DNA of 35,723 bases. It comes from CAYSQW01 sp964433135. Its GTDB lineage: Bacteria > Acidobacteriota > Aminicenantia > Aminicenantales > Aminicenantaceae. Location of the stretch: the NCBI GenBank assembly GCA_964433135.1, contig CAYSQW010000037.1, forward strand, positions 1-35,723, read 5' to 3'. Positions 9,196 to 16,770 of this stretch are shown piece by piece (the first letter of the stretch is position 1; the number at the start of each line of letters is the position of its first letter). Under the pieces are notes generated by a model, which was not told where the DNA came from, ran no database searches, and saw only the letters and a list, made by a program, of their open reading frames with translations. The position numbers were made by a program, and so were the translations under genes.

Positions 9196-11046
9196 TTATT
9201 CCTGAGCGGTCTCTTTGCGTCCGCTTTTCAGATTACGTAGTGCCTGTCGGGATCGCTGATTGATCTTTCGGATTGAAGAGCGGGCGGAATCCTCGAGGGC
9301 GGCTTCCGCTTCGACTCCGGAAGCGCTGATGAGCGATTCAAGGGCCATGACGCCGTTTTCGATGGTGCGCCGCCCGGAAAACCTGCGAGCTTTTTGAACG
9401 ATTTCGTGCAGGGTATAGATCGCTTCCGGTGAAGACAATCGGCCGAGAAAATCGAAATAGGCTTTTTTTTCGTCTGGACTTTTTTTGTGGAATGATTTAT
9501 CGCGGATACGTGAAAAGACGGATCGGCTGAATGAGGGATCGAGGTCGGTACGCAGGCTTCGCAGCGCCATGACCCTGAGCTTTTCGTTGCGGTTTGTCAG
9601 CATGCCGACAAGAATGCGGTCCGCATTGGAATCCTCGAGGGCGCCCAGGGACTTTAAGGCCGCGAATTTGACGCTTTCATCCGAAAAGGCCAGGAACCGT
9701 ACCAGATAGGGGATGGCTTTTCGGTCTTTCGTGCGTCCCATGATCCCTATTATCTCGCGCGTAAGGATCGGGTGATCGTTGCCGGTGATGTTAACGATGG
9801 AAGCGAGATCCTCTTTTGCCAGGTTTTCGAGAATGGACACGATCTGGATCTTATAAGAGGGCGCCTTGATGCCCTCATAAAGTTCGGCCAGGAAGGGAAT
9901 GCTGATTGTTCCGAAGAGATGAACATAGCTTAAAAAGGAGTTAAGGTCTTCCAGCTCTCCTTCCCGATAAATATTCATAACAAGCGAAAGAGAATCACGG
10001 TTTTTCAACTTTTTGAGAAAGGAGGACAAGATGTCCTGTGCATGGACATTTTCATCGGCAATATGAGACGAGAGGTCTTCGATATAAGAAAAGATGTCCA
10101 ATGCTTGACTGAACTTTCCTTTTTCCAGCAGTTCCTTGTGGCATTGATCCAGGATGTTGAGGGTGGCATCAAATTGTTCGGGACGTTCCTCAAGATAGAG
10201 CATTTCCATCAGCAGGGAGATCAATTCTTTATCCAATGGGGTGGATCGATTGTTTTCAAGCATCGTTTCCAGAACCTGCAGCTCTTCTTTGGATAAGAGA
10301 AGCGCTCCCTCTTCCGATTCAAAATCATCTTTGTTTTCCGCAACAGCGGATATCTCGGCGGACAACGGGGCCGAACGGGAATCCGATAAAATCGAATCCG
10401 TATTCAAGGCGGATTCGTCCTCGGGGAATAATAGGATGCGCCCGGAGAATAAGGCTTTGGGATCCACCTCGTATTGAGGTGATTCAGTACCGCGGCCGAT
10501 CTTGGATTCCAAGAAATCATCGGGGGCGTAGTACCGGATATTAGCGTAATCCTTTTCCCACAAAGCCATCACGATGTCGCTTTCAGAAGGAGGGAGTTCG
10601 GAATCATGCTTGATCAAATCGAGAAAATCAAGGAACTCTTCCTGGGCGAGTCCTTTGTAGAAAAAAAGTCCCTGCAGCCCATCCTTGTAAAAAAGGAAAG
10701 GAAGGCTGCGGCTGAGCTGTTTATCGGAATAAACGGTTTCATCATCATACAAGAAAGACGTTTCCTTGACCTCGAGTTCGAGTTTCCAGTGAGTATCGAG
10801 GAATTTAGCCAGCTGAGTAAATATTTGACCGGAGAATTTTTTTACGTTGGCATGATCGGAGCGGAATATCTTCATCTGCGAAAAACACTTGCTCAGAAGC
10901 TGCAGGATGTCTTTGATCGACGCGATCTTTTTTGCGCGATCACGAGCGCTTTCTTCAGGAAAAGACGTGACGGACGGATACTTCGAATCATTCTCGTTCA
11001 TTCGGGCATGTCTCCCAAAATCCGGCTCTTTTTGCTGCTGCCGCAC
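9196..11046 (-). CDS. HEAT-repeat protein with the same N-terminal domain as the HD-GYP partner
   Basis: Up to 616 residues. A GTG at 11046 opens the longest frame; an ATG at 11001 (MNENDSKYP, 601 residues) is an alternative with GGGAG ten bases upstream, and I slightly prefer it. The first part (KIFRSDHANVKKFSG through GLAQEEFLDFLDLIKHD) matches the layout of the HD-GYP protein's N-terminus. A low-complexity acidic linker follows, and the C-terminal 230 residues are helical HEAT/PBS-lyase-like repeats (for example KAIPYLVRFLAFSDESVKF and DRILVGMLTNRNEKLRVMA) ending in a basic tail. HEAT repeats normally bind partner proteins. With the coupled HD-GYP gene, a scaffold or regulator of second-messenger signalling is a reasonable inference, but no enzymatic motif is present. 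Confidence 0.75.
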   Translation of the reverse strand: MRQQQKEPDFGRHARMNENDSKYPSVTSFPEESARDRAKKIASIKDILQLLSKCFSQMKIFRSDHANVKKFSGQIFTQLAKFLDTHWKLELEVKETSFLYDDETVYSDKQLSRSLPFLFYKDGLQGLFFYKGLAQEEFLDFLDLIKHDSELPPSESDIVMALWEKDYANIRYYAPDDFLESKIGRGTESPQYEVDPKALFSGRILLFPEDESALNTDSILSDSRSAPLSAEISAVAENKDDFESEEGALLLSKEELQVLETMLENNRSTPLDKELISLLMEMLYLEERPEQFDATLNILDQCHKELLEKGKFSQALDIFSYIEDLSSHIADENVHAQDILSSFLKKLKNRDSLSLVMNIYREGELEDLNSFLSYVHLFGTISIPFLAELYEGIKAPSYKIQIVSILENLAKEDLASIVNITGNDHPILTREIIGIMGRTKDRKAIPYLVRFLAFSDESVKFAALKSLGALEDSNADRILVGMLTNRNEKLRVMALRSLRTDLDPSFSRSVFSRIRDKSFHKKSPDEKKAYFDFLGRLSSPEAIYTLHEIVQKARRFSGRRTIENGVMALESLISASGVEAEAALEDSARSSIRKINQRSRQALRNLKSGRKETAQE

Positions 11047-11068
11047 GTGCGCGATAAATATCGCGCAC
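11047..11068. promoter_or_regulatory. Perfect 10-bp-arm palindrome downstream of the HEAT/HD-GYP promoter (possible operator)
   Basis: GTGCGCGATA, two bases, TATCGCGCAC: a perfect inverted repeat directly downstream of the minus-strand promoter, at about +4 to +25 of the predicted transcript and touching the GTG at 11046. It could be an operator for a dimeric repressor or a hairpin in the leader that hides the ribosome site. Confidence 0.55.
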
Positions 11069-11078
11069 GAAAGGAATT

Positions 11079-11106
11079 ATTATAATGTATAGGGTAGCGG
11101 AGTCAA
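11079..11106 (-). promoter_or_regulatory. Sigma70-type promoter of the HEAT/HD-GYP operon
   Basis: On the minus strand, TTGACT (11101-11106) and TATAAT (11079-11084) are separated by 16 bases. This is close to consensus and points at the HEAT-repeat gene. The predicted transcript start, near 11072, lies just before the palindrome at 11047-11068. Confidence 0.65.
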
Positions 11107-11172
11107 GAAGGTTTTACGAGCCGCAAAAGCGGGCTATTATTATGGGGAAAGAAAAAACACAAGGAAGGCGCC

Positions 11173-11202
11173 TTGTCGCCGGAGGGAATACTATGCTATA
11201 TT
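11173..11202 (+). promoter_or_regulatory. Candidate promoter of the thioredoxin gene
   Basis: TTGTCG (11173-11178), 18 bases, TATATT (11197-11202), followed at 11205-11214 by the perfect palindrome GAATATATTC. The distance to the start codon at 11257 is reasonable. Moderate match only. Confidence 0.4.
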
Positions 11203-11256
11203 CAGAATATATTCCACAAATATGCCGGACGCGTTCCGGTGAAAAAGGATTGAGTC

Positions 11257-11694
11257 GTGTCTGAAAAAAGAAAAGTCAGCTGCCTCCAATGCGGGGCGAC
11301 CAATAATTTTCCTCTGGATCATGGCGGGAAAAAAATCGTGTGCGGGCGGTGTAAAACGGCGCTGCCGGTTCCGGGGACCCTGATTCAAGCTACGGGGGAT
11401 CAGGCGATCACGTTGATGGAGAGATCGTCGCTTCCGGTGTTGATCGATTTCCATTCGGATCAGTGCGCTCCCTGCCATATGATGCATCCGATCGTCGAGG
11501 CCCTGGCGCGGAGGCGGTCGGGAGAGCTGATGGTGATCCAGGTCAATACCGATATTTATCCGGATATCGCCTCGGCCTTCAGGATTCAGGGTGTTCCGAC
11601 TTTCGTCGTCCTGCACAAGGGAACGGAGCGCGCGCGAACCAGCGGAGCCATGGCGGAAACGGATTTTTCTTTTTGGGTCGCGAGCGTTGCATAA
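11257..11694 (+). CDS. Zinc-ribbon thioredoxin (thioredoxin 2 / TrxC-like) with QCAPC active site
   Basis: A 145-residue protein with two domains. Residues 1-38 are a zinc ribbon (C9-x-x-C12 and C29-x-x-C32), the hallmark of TrxC-type thioredoxins. Residues 45-145 are a thioredoxin fold with the redox pair C70-A-P-C73 and the cis-Pro loop GVPTF. The normal DFWAxWCGPC segment reads DFHSDQCAPC, so the Trp before the first Cys is Gln and Gly is Ala, which should shift its redox potential or partner choice. It starts at a GTG with AAAGGA seven bases upstream. It probably reduces cytoplasmic disulfides; no signal peptide is visible. It sits 88 bases before the nitroreductase gene and may share its transcript. 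Confidence 0.88.
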   Translation: MSEKRKVSCLQCGATNNFPLDHGGKKIVCGRCKTALPVPGTLIQATGDQAITLMERSSLPVLIDFHSDQCAPCHMMHPIVEALARRRSGELMVIQVNTDIYPDIASAFRIQGVPTFVVLHKGTERARTSGAMAETDFSFWVASVA

Positions 11695-11782
11695 ACCGCG
11701 GGATTTACGGAAGACCGGACTGAGGGGGATTGTGTGCACCCTTTCGATCCGGTTCCGGGTAATGTAATAAAAGGAGCAGGAG

Positions 11783-12370
11783 ATGAATGTATATGATTTG
11801 ATTCTGTCCCGCAGGACGATCCGTCAATTTAAGCCGGAGAGTATACCGCGAGACCTGTTGACGGATATGATGAATGCGGCTCGGATGGCCCCTTCGGCCG
11901 CAAATCGCCAGCCCTTGGAATTTATCGCCGTCGATGACCCGGAGCTGCGAAACCGCATCTTCCCCTGTGTGAAATGGGCCGCTTATATCGCTCCGGAAGG
12001 AGACCCCAAGCCGGGTCAGGAACCGACGGCCTATATCGTGAACCTGGGCGACACCGAAGTGCGAACCTCCGGATTCGAGTGGGATATGGGAGCGTCAATC
12101 GAGAACATGATTCTGACCGCCCTGGAACGCGGCGTCGGCAGCTGCTGGATGCTGTCTATTGATCGGGATAAAATTCGGGAGATCCTGAATATTCCCTCCC
12201 GGTTCAAGATCGATTCCATTCTGGCATTGGGTTATCCGGCTGAAGAATCCGTGGCTGAAAAGATGAACGGAGATTCCGTCATCTACTGGAAGGATGATCG
12301 GGGCGTGATGCATGTGCCGAAGAGGGACTTAAACAAAATCGCCCACTTCAACGGTTTTAGGATGGATTAG
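11783..12370 (+). CDS. Nitroreductase family FMN-dependent oxidoreductase
   Basis: A 195-residue nitroreductase-family protein. The N-terminal FMN phosphate-binding Arg cluster (SRRTIRQF, residues 9-16), the MAPSAANRQPLEF segment and the GVGSCWMLSID segment are typical. Such enzymes reduce nitro groups, quinones or other acceptors with NAD(P)H on FMN; the true substrate cannot be read from sequence. The ATG is preceded by AAGGAG/CAGGAG. The last codon and stop lie inside a repeat end (12366-12389) that is shared with the 27.8 kb locus, so the very C-terminus of the reading frame may have been set by that repeat. Confidence 0.85.
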   Translation: MNVYDLILSRRTIRQFKPESIPRDLLTDMMNAARMAPSAANRQPLEFIAVDDPELRNRIFPCVKWAAYIAPEGDPKPGQEPTAYIVNLGDTEVRTSGFEWDMGASIENMILTALERGVGSCWMLSIDRDKIREILNIPSRFKIDSILALGYPAEESVAEKMNGDSVIYWKDDRGVMHVPKRDLNKIAHFNGFRMD

Positions 12371-12457
12371 CCATGGAAATGGCTGATGATATGAAATGCT
12401 TTTTAAACCATTCTTTTTTTTACCCACCTCATCAGCCATTTTCATGAATCATTCAAT
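12366..12457. repeat. Compact inverted-repeat element between convergent genes
   Basis: The core is an inverted repeat: CATGGAAATGGCTGATGA at 12372-12389 pairs with TCATCAGCCATTTTCATG at 12429-12446 (17 of 18 positions), with a T-rich loop of 39 bases. The left end, 12366-12389, is identical over 24 nt to 27844-27867. The right end, 12428-12457 read on the minus strand, is identical over 30 nt to 35426-35455. It therefore joins both end types of the repeat family in one short, MITE- or REPIN-like unit. It overlaps the stop of the nitroreductase gene and the last codon of tldE, and may serve both genes as a terminator hairpin. Confidence 0.75.
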
Positions 12458-13799
12458 TACCGGCGATGGTGAGTTCGGCGATCTTGATGGTCGGCCCCGC
12501 AACCGGTCCGTAAAATACGAGATCGTTTCCGATCGATTCGAGCGATTGGAGGATATTTCCGAGGTTGCCGGAAATCGTGACTTCGGAGACGGGATAAACG
12601 ATCTCACCATTTTCAACCCAGAGACCGAAAGCGCCGCGGGAGATATCTCCGGTTACCGGATTGAGCCCGTGACCGATGGTGCGCGTCAGGATCAGACCGC
12701 GTTCCAGGGAGGAAACGATATCCGCCGGCGGAAGCGTGCCCGGCTGAAGAAAGAAATTGTTGGGGCCTATCCCGCCTCCCGAAGAATTTCCGGTTGATCT
12801 CAGATTGAGTTTGCGGGCTGCGTAGGTGTCGCAGAGGTAATGTTTCAGAACGCCTTGATCGACGACGGTTTTGCGGGGAAAACTGACGCCTTCCGAATCA
12901 AAAGGACGGGTTCCGGGATTTCCAGGGATAGAGGGATCATCGATGAGGGTCAGATTGTCGCCGCCGATCTTTTCTCCCAATTTATCGATGAGAAATGAGC
13001 TTTTCTGGTATATGGCGCTGCCGGAAATGCAGGAGAAAAGAAAACCGAGCAGCCAGGCCGACATGAGCGGTTCGAATACGATGGGCACCGCCTGGGTTTT
13101 GATTTTGCGTGGATTGAGATGACGGAGCGTACGTTCGACGGCACGTCGGGCCACGGATTCCGGAGATTCCAACTCGGAGAAAAATCGTTTGGAGGAGAAC
13201 CAGTAACCTTCGACCCTGTCGTCTGTTTCGCCGGCCTGAAGTCCGACGCTCAAGCTGCAAAAAGATTCGCGGTATTCGCCGGAAAAGCCGTTCGAATTAG
13301 CCAAAATGCTGCGAACATCCCGCGTTTCGAACGAGGCGCCGTGCGAGTTGTTGATTCGAGGATCTTCTAAGGCGATTCGCTCCGTTTCCAAGGCCATCCG
13401 GATTTTACGTTCAGAATCCAAAAGCGGGATTTCTGGATCGAAAAGCCGGAGGGAGGCGGGATCGGCGGGGAGCCCGGTATCGGAAGGCAGTCCGACGAAA
13501 GCGTCCTCGCCGGAAAAGGAGGCGCGTTCTATGGCGTTTTTCACCATGTTTTTCAATGTATCCTTGGAAAGATCCGATGACGATGCGGTCGCGGTCCGGG
13601 AATCCTTGATGACTTTTATGCTCAATCCTCGAGATGATGCTTCGAGGAGGTTTTCGATTTTTCCCAGCCTGACATCGGCATTGAATTCCGTACCGTCGGC
13701 AATGGCGACTTCTATTTCATCCGCTCCCTGAACTTTCGCAAAAGTCACAAGACTCTCGGCCAGGGACAATAATTCACTTCGATTCGATTCCGTCTTCAC
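12453..13799 (-). CDS. tldE: TldE/PmbA-type subunit of the TldD-TldE metalloprotease
   Basis: A 448-residue PmbA/TldE homologue, the subunit that lacks the HExxxH metal site but is needed by TldD to process modified or unfolded peptides. The start is taken as the GTG at 13799: its GTGA overlaps the tldD stop and GGAGGG lies five bases upstream. A longer frame opens at 13844 but has no better ribosome site. Family features include the N-terminal AESLVTFAKVQGADEIEVA region, the segment EGVSFPRKTVVDQGVLKHYL, and the C-terminal LWVENGEIVYPVSEVTISG. It has no signal peptide, unlike its partner. Its last codon falls within the repeat end at 12428-12457. Confidence 0.88.
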   Translation of the reverse strand: MKTESNRSELLSLAESLVTFAKVQGADEIEVAIADGTEFNADVRLGKIENLLEASSRGLSIKVIKDSRTATASSSDLSKDTLKNMVKNAIERASFSGEDAFVGLPSDTGLPADPASLRLFDPEIPLLDSERKIRMALETERIALEDPRINNSHGASFETRDVRSILANSNGFSGEYRESFCSLSVGLQAGETDDRVEGYWFSSKRFFSELESPESVARRAVERTLRHLNPRKIKTQAVPIVFEPLMSAWLLGFLFSCISGSAIYQKSSFLIDKLGEKIGGDNLTLIDDPSIPGNPGTRPFDSEGVSFPRKTVVDQGVLKHYLCDTYAARKLNLRSTGNSSGGGIGPNNFFLQPGTLPPADIVSSLERGLILTRTIGHGLNPVTGDISRGAFGLWVENGEIVYPVSEVTISGNLGNILQSLESIGNDLVFYGPVAGPTIKIAELTIAGN

Positions 13800-15325
13800 G
13801 AGGTCCCTCCAACGGTCATCATGGAAATCTTGACTGTCGGGCATCCGTCCGTGACCGGAGCGGCCTGTCCTTCTTTTCCGCAGGTGCCGGTCTGGAGTCC
13901 GAACTGAAGGTCCGATCCCACCATCGAGATTTTTTTCAGGATATCGATGTTGGTGCCGATCAGCGTAGCCTGTTTGACCGGAGCGGTAAGACGGCCGTTT
14001 TCGATCAAATATCCGGAACTTACGGAGAAAGTGAATTTTCCGGAATCTTCCACCTGGCCCCCCTGGTAAAACTGAGCGTAAAACCCTTTTTTTACAGAAT
14101 GTATGATCTCGTTGGGATCATACTCGCCCCGATCCAGATAGGTGTTGCTCATGCGGGGAATGGGAATGCAGGAGAAATTTTGACGGCGGCCGTGACCGTT
14201 CATCGATTCACCCATGAGACCGGCGGAAAGACGATCATGCAGCAGCCCGGTACAAACGCCGTTGAGGATCAAGGGCGTTTTTTGCGGCGTGGTGCCCTCA
14301 TCATCATAATTGTATGAACCACGAAATAAGGGTATCGTCGGATCGTCGTATATAGTGACCTGATCCGATCCGACCTTTTTTCCGATTTTATTCCAGAATA
14401 TGGAAGTCTTCTTTCGGATGAAATCCGCTTCCAGCAGATGGCCGACCGCTTCATGGATCATGACTCCGCTGTGTCCGGGCGCCAGCACAACCGGCATCTC
14501 GCCGGCTGGAGCCGGACGAGCCCGCACAAGGTTGACGGCTTCACGAGCGGCGTTTGCTCCGATCTCCTCCGGAGTAAGTTGGTTCTGAAAATATTCCATT
14601 CCGACACGGCCTCCGCCGCCGGAATAACCCGACTCGCGGACTCCGTCTTTCTCGGCGATAGCCAGGCATATCAAGCGGGTCATGGGGCGGGTGTCGCGGA
14701 CCTTGAGTCCATCCGAGTTGACGACACAGACGGTTTTCAACTGTTCCGCCAGGGAAGCTTTGACTTTGAGGATCAGGGGATCATGTTTTTGGGAAGCCGA
14801 ATAAGCCCGGCGGACAAGATCGATCTTTCGCTCCAGAATTTGTGTATGTACGGGAACGAGAACCGGATACAGATCGAGCAGATTGTTCTGAAGACGCGGC
14901 GGATTCGCGCTCCGGAGATCGTCTCGGGAAGCGATGGCGGCGGCTGTCAGGGCGGCGCTTTTTATCTTTTCGAAATCGAATTCGTTGGTATATCCGTAGC
15001 CCGTCATGTCTCCGGAGAGAACACGGATTCCCATCCCCGTTGAGATGCTCTCCGTGGTTTCTTTAATGATGTCCTCTTCCATGACGATGGATATGAAATG
15101 CGTGTATTCCAGATAAATTTCGGAAAAATCCCCGCCTCGTGAAAGGGCGATGTTGAGAATTTTCGATAGATCGTCATCCGATAGGCCGAAGCGGTCTTCG
15201 TAGGGGAAAGAATGCTTGGATGTCTGGTTTTTCATGTTGTGACAATTATACGAGTTAAGCAGACAACTTACCAGCCCGACGGATCCGGTTTTTATAAAAT
15301 CCCTTCTGGTGAGTTCGAATGTCAT
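13796..15325 (-). CDS. tldD: TldD metalloprotease with Tat-type N-terminus
   Basis: A 509-residue TldD-family zinc metalloprotease. The metal site is visible as H291-E292-A-V-G-H296 in VMIHEAVGHLLEADF; a C-terminal Cys in GTCGKEGQ is the probable third ligand. The partner gene tldE follows with a GTGA overlap, so the pair would form the usual heterodimer. Unusually, the N-terminus is a twin-arginine signal (LTRRDFIKTG, residues 5-14) followed by a hydrophobic run and LVSC at 18-21, which also reads as a lipobox. E. coli TldD is cytoplasmic; this one may be exported. A Met at residue 31 could start a cytoplasmic form, but no ribosome site precedes it. The ATG at 15325 has AAGGA six bases upstream. 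Confidence 0.9.
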   Translation of the reverse strand: MTFELTRRDFIKTGSVGLVSCLLNSYNCHNMKNQTSKHSFPYEDRFGLSDDDLSKILNIALSRGGDFSEIYLEYTHFISIVMEEDIIKETTESISTGMGIRVLSGDMTGYGYTNEFDFEKIKSAALTAAAIASRDDLRSANPPRLQNNLLDLYPVLVPVHTQILERKIDLVRRAYSASQKHDPLILKVKASLAEQLKTVCVVNSDGLKVRDTRPMTRLICLAIAEKDGVRESGYSGGGGRVGMEYFQNQLTPEEIGANAAREAVNLVRARPAPAGEMPVVLAPGHSGVMIHEAVGHLLEADFIRKKTSIFWNKIGKKVGSDQVTIYDDPTIPLFRGSYNYDDEGTTPQKTPLILNGVCTGLLHDRLSAGLMGESMNGHGRRQNFSCIPIPRMSNTYLDRGEYDPNEIIHSVKKGFYAQFYQGGQVEDSGKFTFSVSSGYLIENGRLTAPVKQATLIGTNIDILKKISMVGSDLQFGLQTGTCGKEGQAAPVTDGCPTVKISMMTVGGTS

Positions 15326-15450
15326 TCGGGTTCCTTGACGAGGTCCTCAAAATATAGAACGTGCGAATGCAAAAAAGGTTGCCGTGGAAATAAATCAGTA
15401 AGATATGCTTTGAAGATGAAACCAGCGGAACGGTATCAAACGAAGATAGA

Positions 15451-16629
15451 CTAAAAGGATCCCGTTACGGCCATGAGGCGGATATCACGGATGGATTTTC
15501 CTTTCAACCCCAAGCGTTCCACCGTGCGTCCTTCTTTCCAGAAATCCTTGTTGCGCATGAGCGAAGCCAGGTGGATGATGAAACGGATCGTGGGGGTCTC
15601 GATCTTCAGCATCTCTCCGAGGGAAGCCATGGGAACGAGGCTCATGGGAACGTCTTCATCGATGTAACGGTGGTGCAGGCGGTCCGGGGCTTTGATGCCG
15701 ACATAGCCGGGATTGTCGTGAATGGCTTCATAGAGATTTTTCCCGGTGGCGCTGTAGGCGGTATACAGCCAATTGCGCGCACTCATGACTTTGATTCCGA
15801 GGGCGCCGGCAACCTCCAGGCGTTCCCGGTCCAGACGCTCCAGAACCTTGGATACGGATTCGCTTGCTCCCTGGATATAGTATTCAAAATCACCATGGGT
15901 TTCTTCGATCCAGGCGGCATTCAATATAGTCAAGGCGGGATGGAAGATCGCGCCGATATTTTCGAAGCTGGTTTTGAATATATTATCCCCGGGAACGAAT
16001 TGAGGATACGCGCGGTTGATGACCTTAACGACTCCGGGAATCCAATAGGCGGGCAGGGTCGCCAGCGGAACCGTGTGCTTGATGCGAAAAATATGGGCGT
16101 TGGCCGGTCCGATGGCCCTCGAAGCGTAAATAAACGTTTGCGCTTCGGCAATGAAAGGGAACACCTTCTGATCTTTTTCCTTGAGAGCTTGATAGAACTC
16201 CATTGCGCCGCCGGTGCGTCCGGGGTTGAGAATGACGATCTGATTTTCCTTGAGGTACGGCGCGCAGGTTTCGGCAATGAAACGGTGTCCGTTGGCGGGA
16301 ACCGCCACCATCAGAATATCGACGTCCTCGAGACACTCCTGGATATTGCTGGAAGCGAGTTTGATCTCTCCGAATCCTTTTACGTCACCTTCGACCATGA
16401 TTCCCTTTCTATGGGTTACGGGGCGAAGTTTCTTGCCCCCCCGGTTGTACAGCCGGACGTGAAATCCCATCAGCGCCAGATGGCCCGCCATGGCCATGCC
16501 GCCGTGTCCGGCGCCGAGCACGCAGAATTTGAGTTCCGAGGGATCTTTAAGTATAAGTTCTCGGATATAACGTTTTCGACGCGTATCGGTTTCGGAAATC
16601 ATCTTTTTCGTCATGTTTTTACCTTGCAT
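15451..16629 (-). CDS. Opine dehydrogenase-like NAD(P)-dependent oxidoreductase
   Basis: A 392-residue protein of the octopine/nopaline dehydrogenase family. Residues 35-50 are a Rossmann dinucleotide site (FCVLGAGHGGMAMAGHLA), followed by the NAD-domain segments VDILMVAVPANGH and IVILNPGRTGG. The C-terminal helical domain carries FENIGAIFHPALTILNA, the conserved region around the catalytic His of this family. Members join an amino acid to a keto acid reductively, or reduce ketopantoate-like substrates; the substrate here is open. ATG at 16614 (MTKKM) is an alternative start five codons in; neither has a strong ribosome site, though AAAGG lies near the first. It stands alone, 141 bases after the flippase-like gene on the same strand and 125 bases before tldD. 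Confidence 0.82.
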   Translation of the reverse strand: MQGKNMTKKMISETDTRRKRYIRELILKDPSELKFCVLGAGHGGMAMAGHLALMGFHVRLYNRGGKKLRPVTHRKGIMVEGDVKGFGEIKLASSNIQECLEDVDILMVAVPANGHRFIAETCAPYLKENQIVILNPGRTGGAMEFYQALKEKDQKVFPFIAEAQTFIYASRAIGPANAHIFRIKHTVPLATLPAYWIPGVVKVINRAYPQFVPGDNIFKTSFENIGAIFHPALTILNAAWIEETHGDFEYYIQGASESVSKVLERLDRERLEVAGALGIKVMSARNWLYTAYSATGKNLYEAIHDNPGYVGIKAPDRLHHRYIDEDVPMSLVPMASLGEMLKIETPTIRFIIHLASLMRNKDFWKEGRTVERLGLKGKSIRDIRLMAVTGSF

Positions 16630-16735
16630 GAGGCCTTTCGCGAAAAATGAAAATATCGGCGGCTCTATATAGATTGTAGTCGCTGATAGAATGAGGATAA
16701 AGCGTATTCCTAATTATTTTAAATCAATTAGAAAT

Positions 16736-16768
16736 GAAAAACAACCGGTCATTTCCGTAAAACCGGCT
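16736..16768 (-). terminator. Intrinsic terminator after the flippase-like gene
   Basis: On the minus strand, AGCCGGT and ACCGGTT pair (five G/C-rich pairs, one G-T and one A-T) around a 12-base loop, followed by TTGTTTTT. It lies just after the stop of the gene ending at 16771. Confidence 0.6.
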
Positions 16769-16770
16769 TT

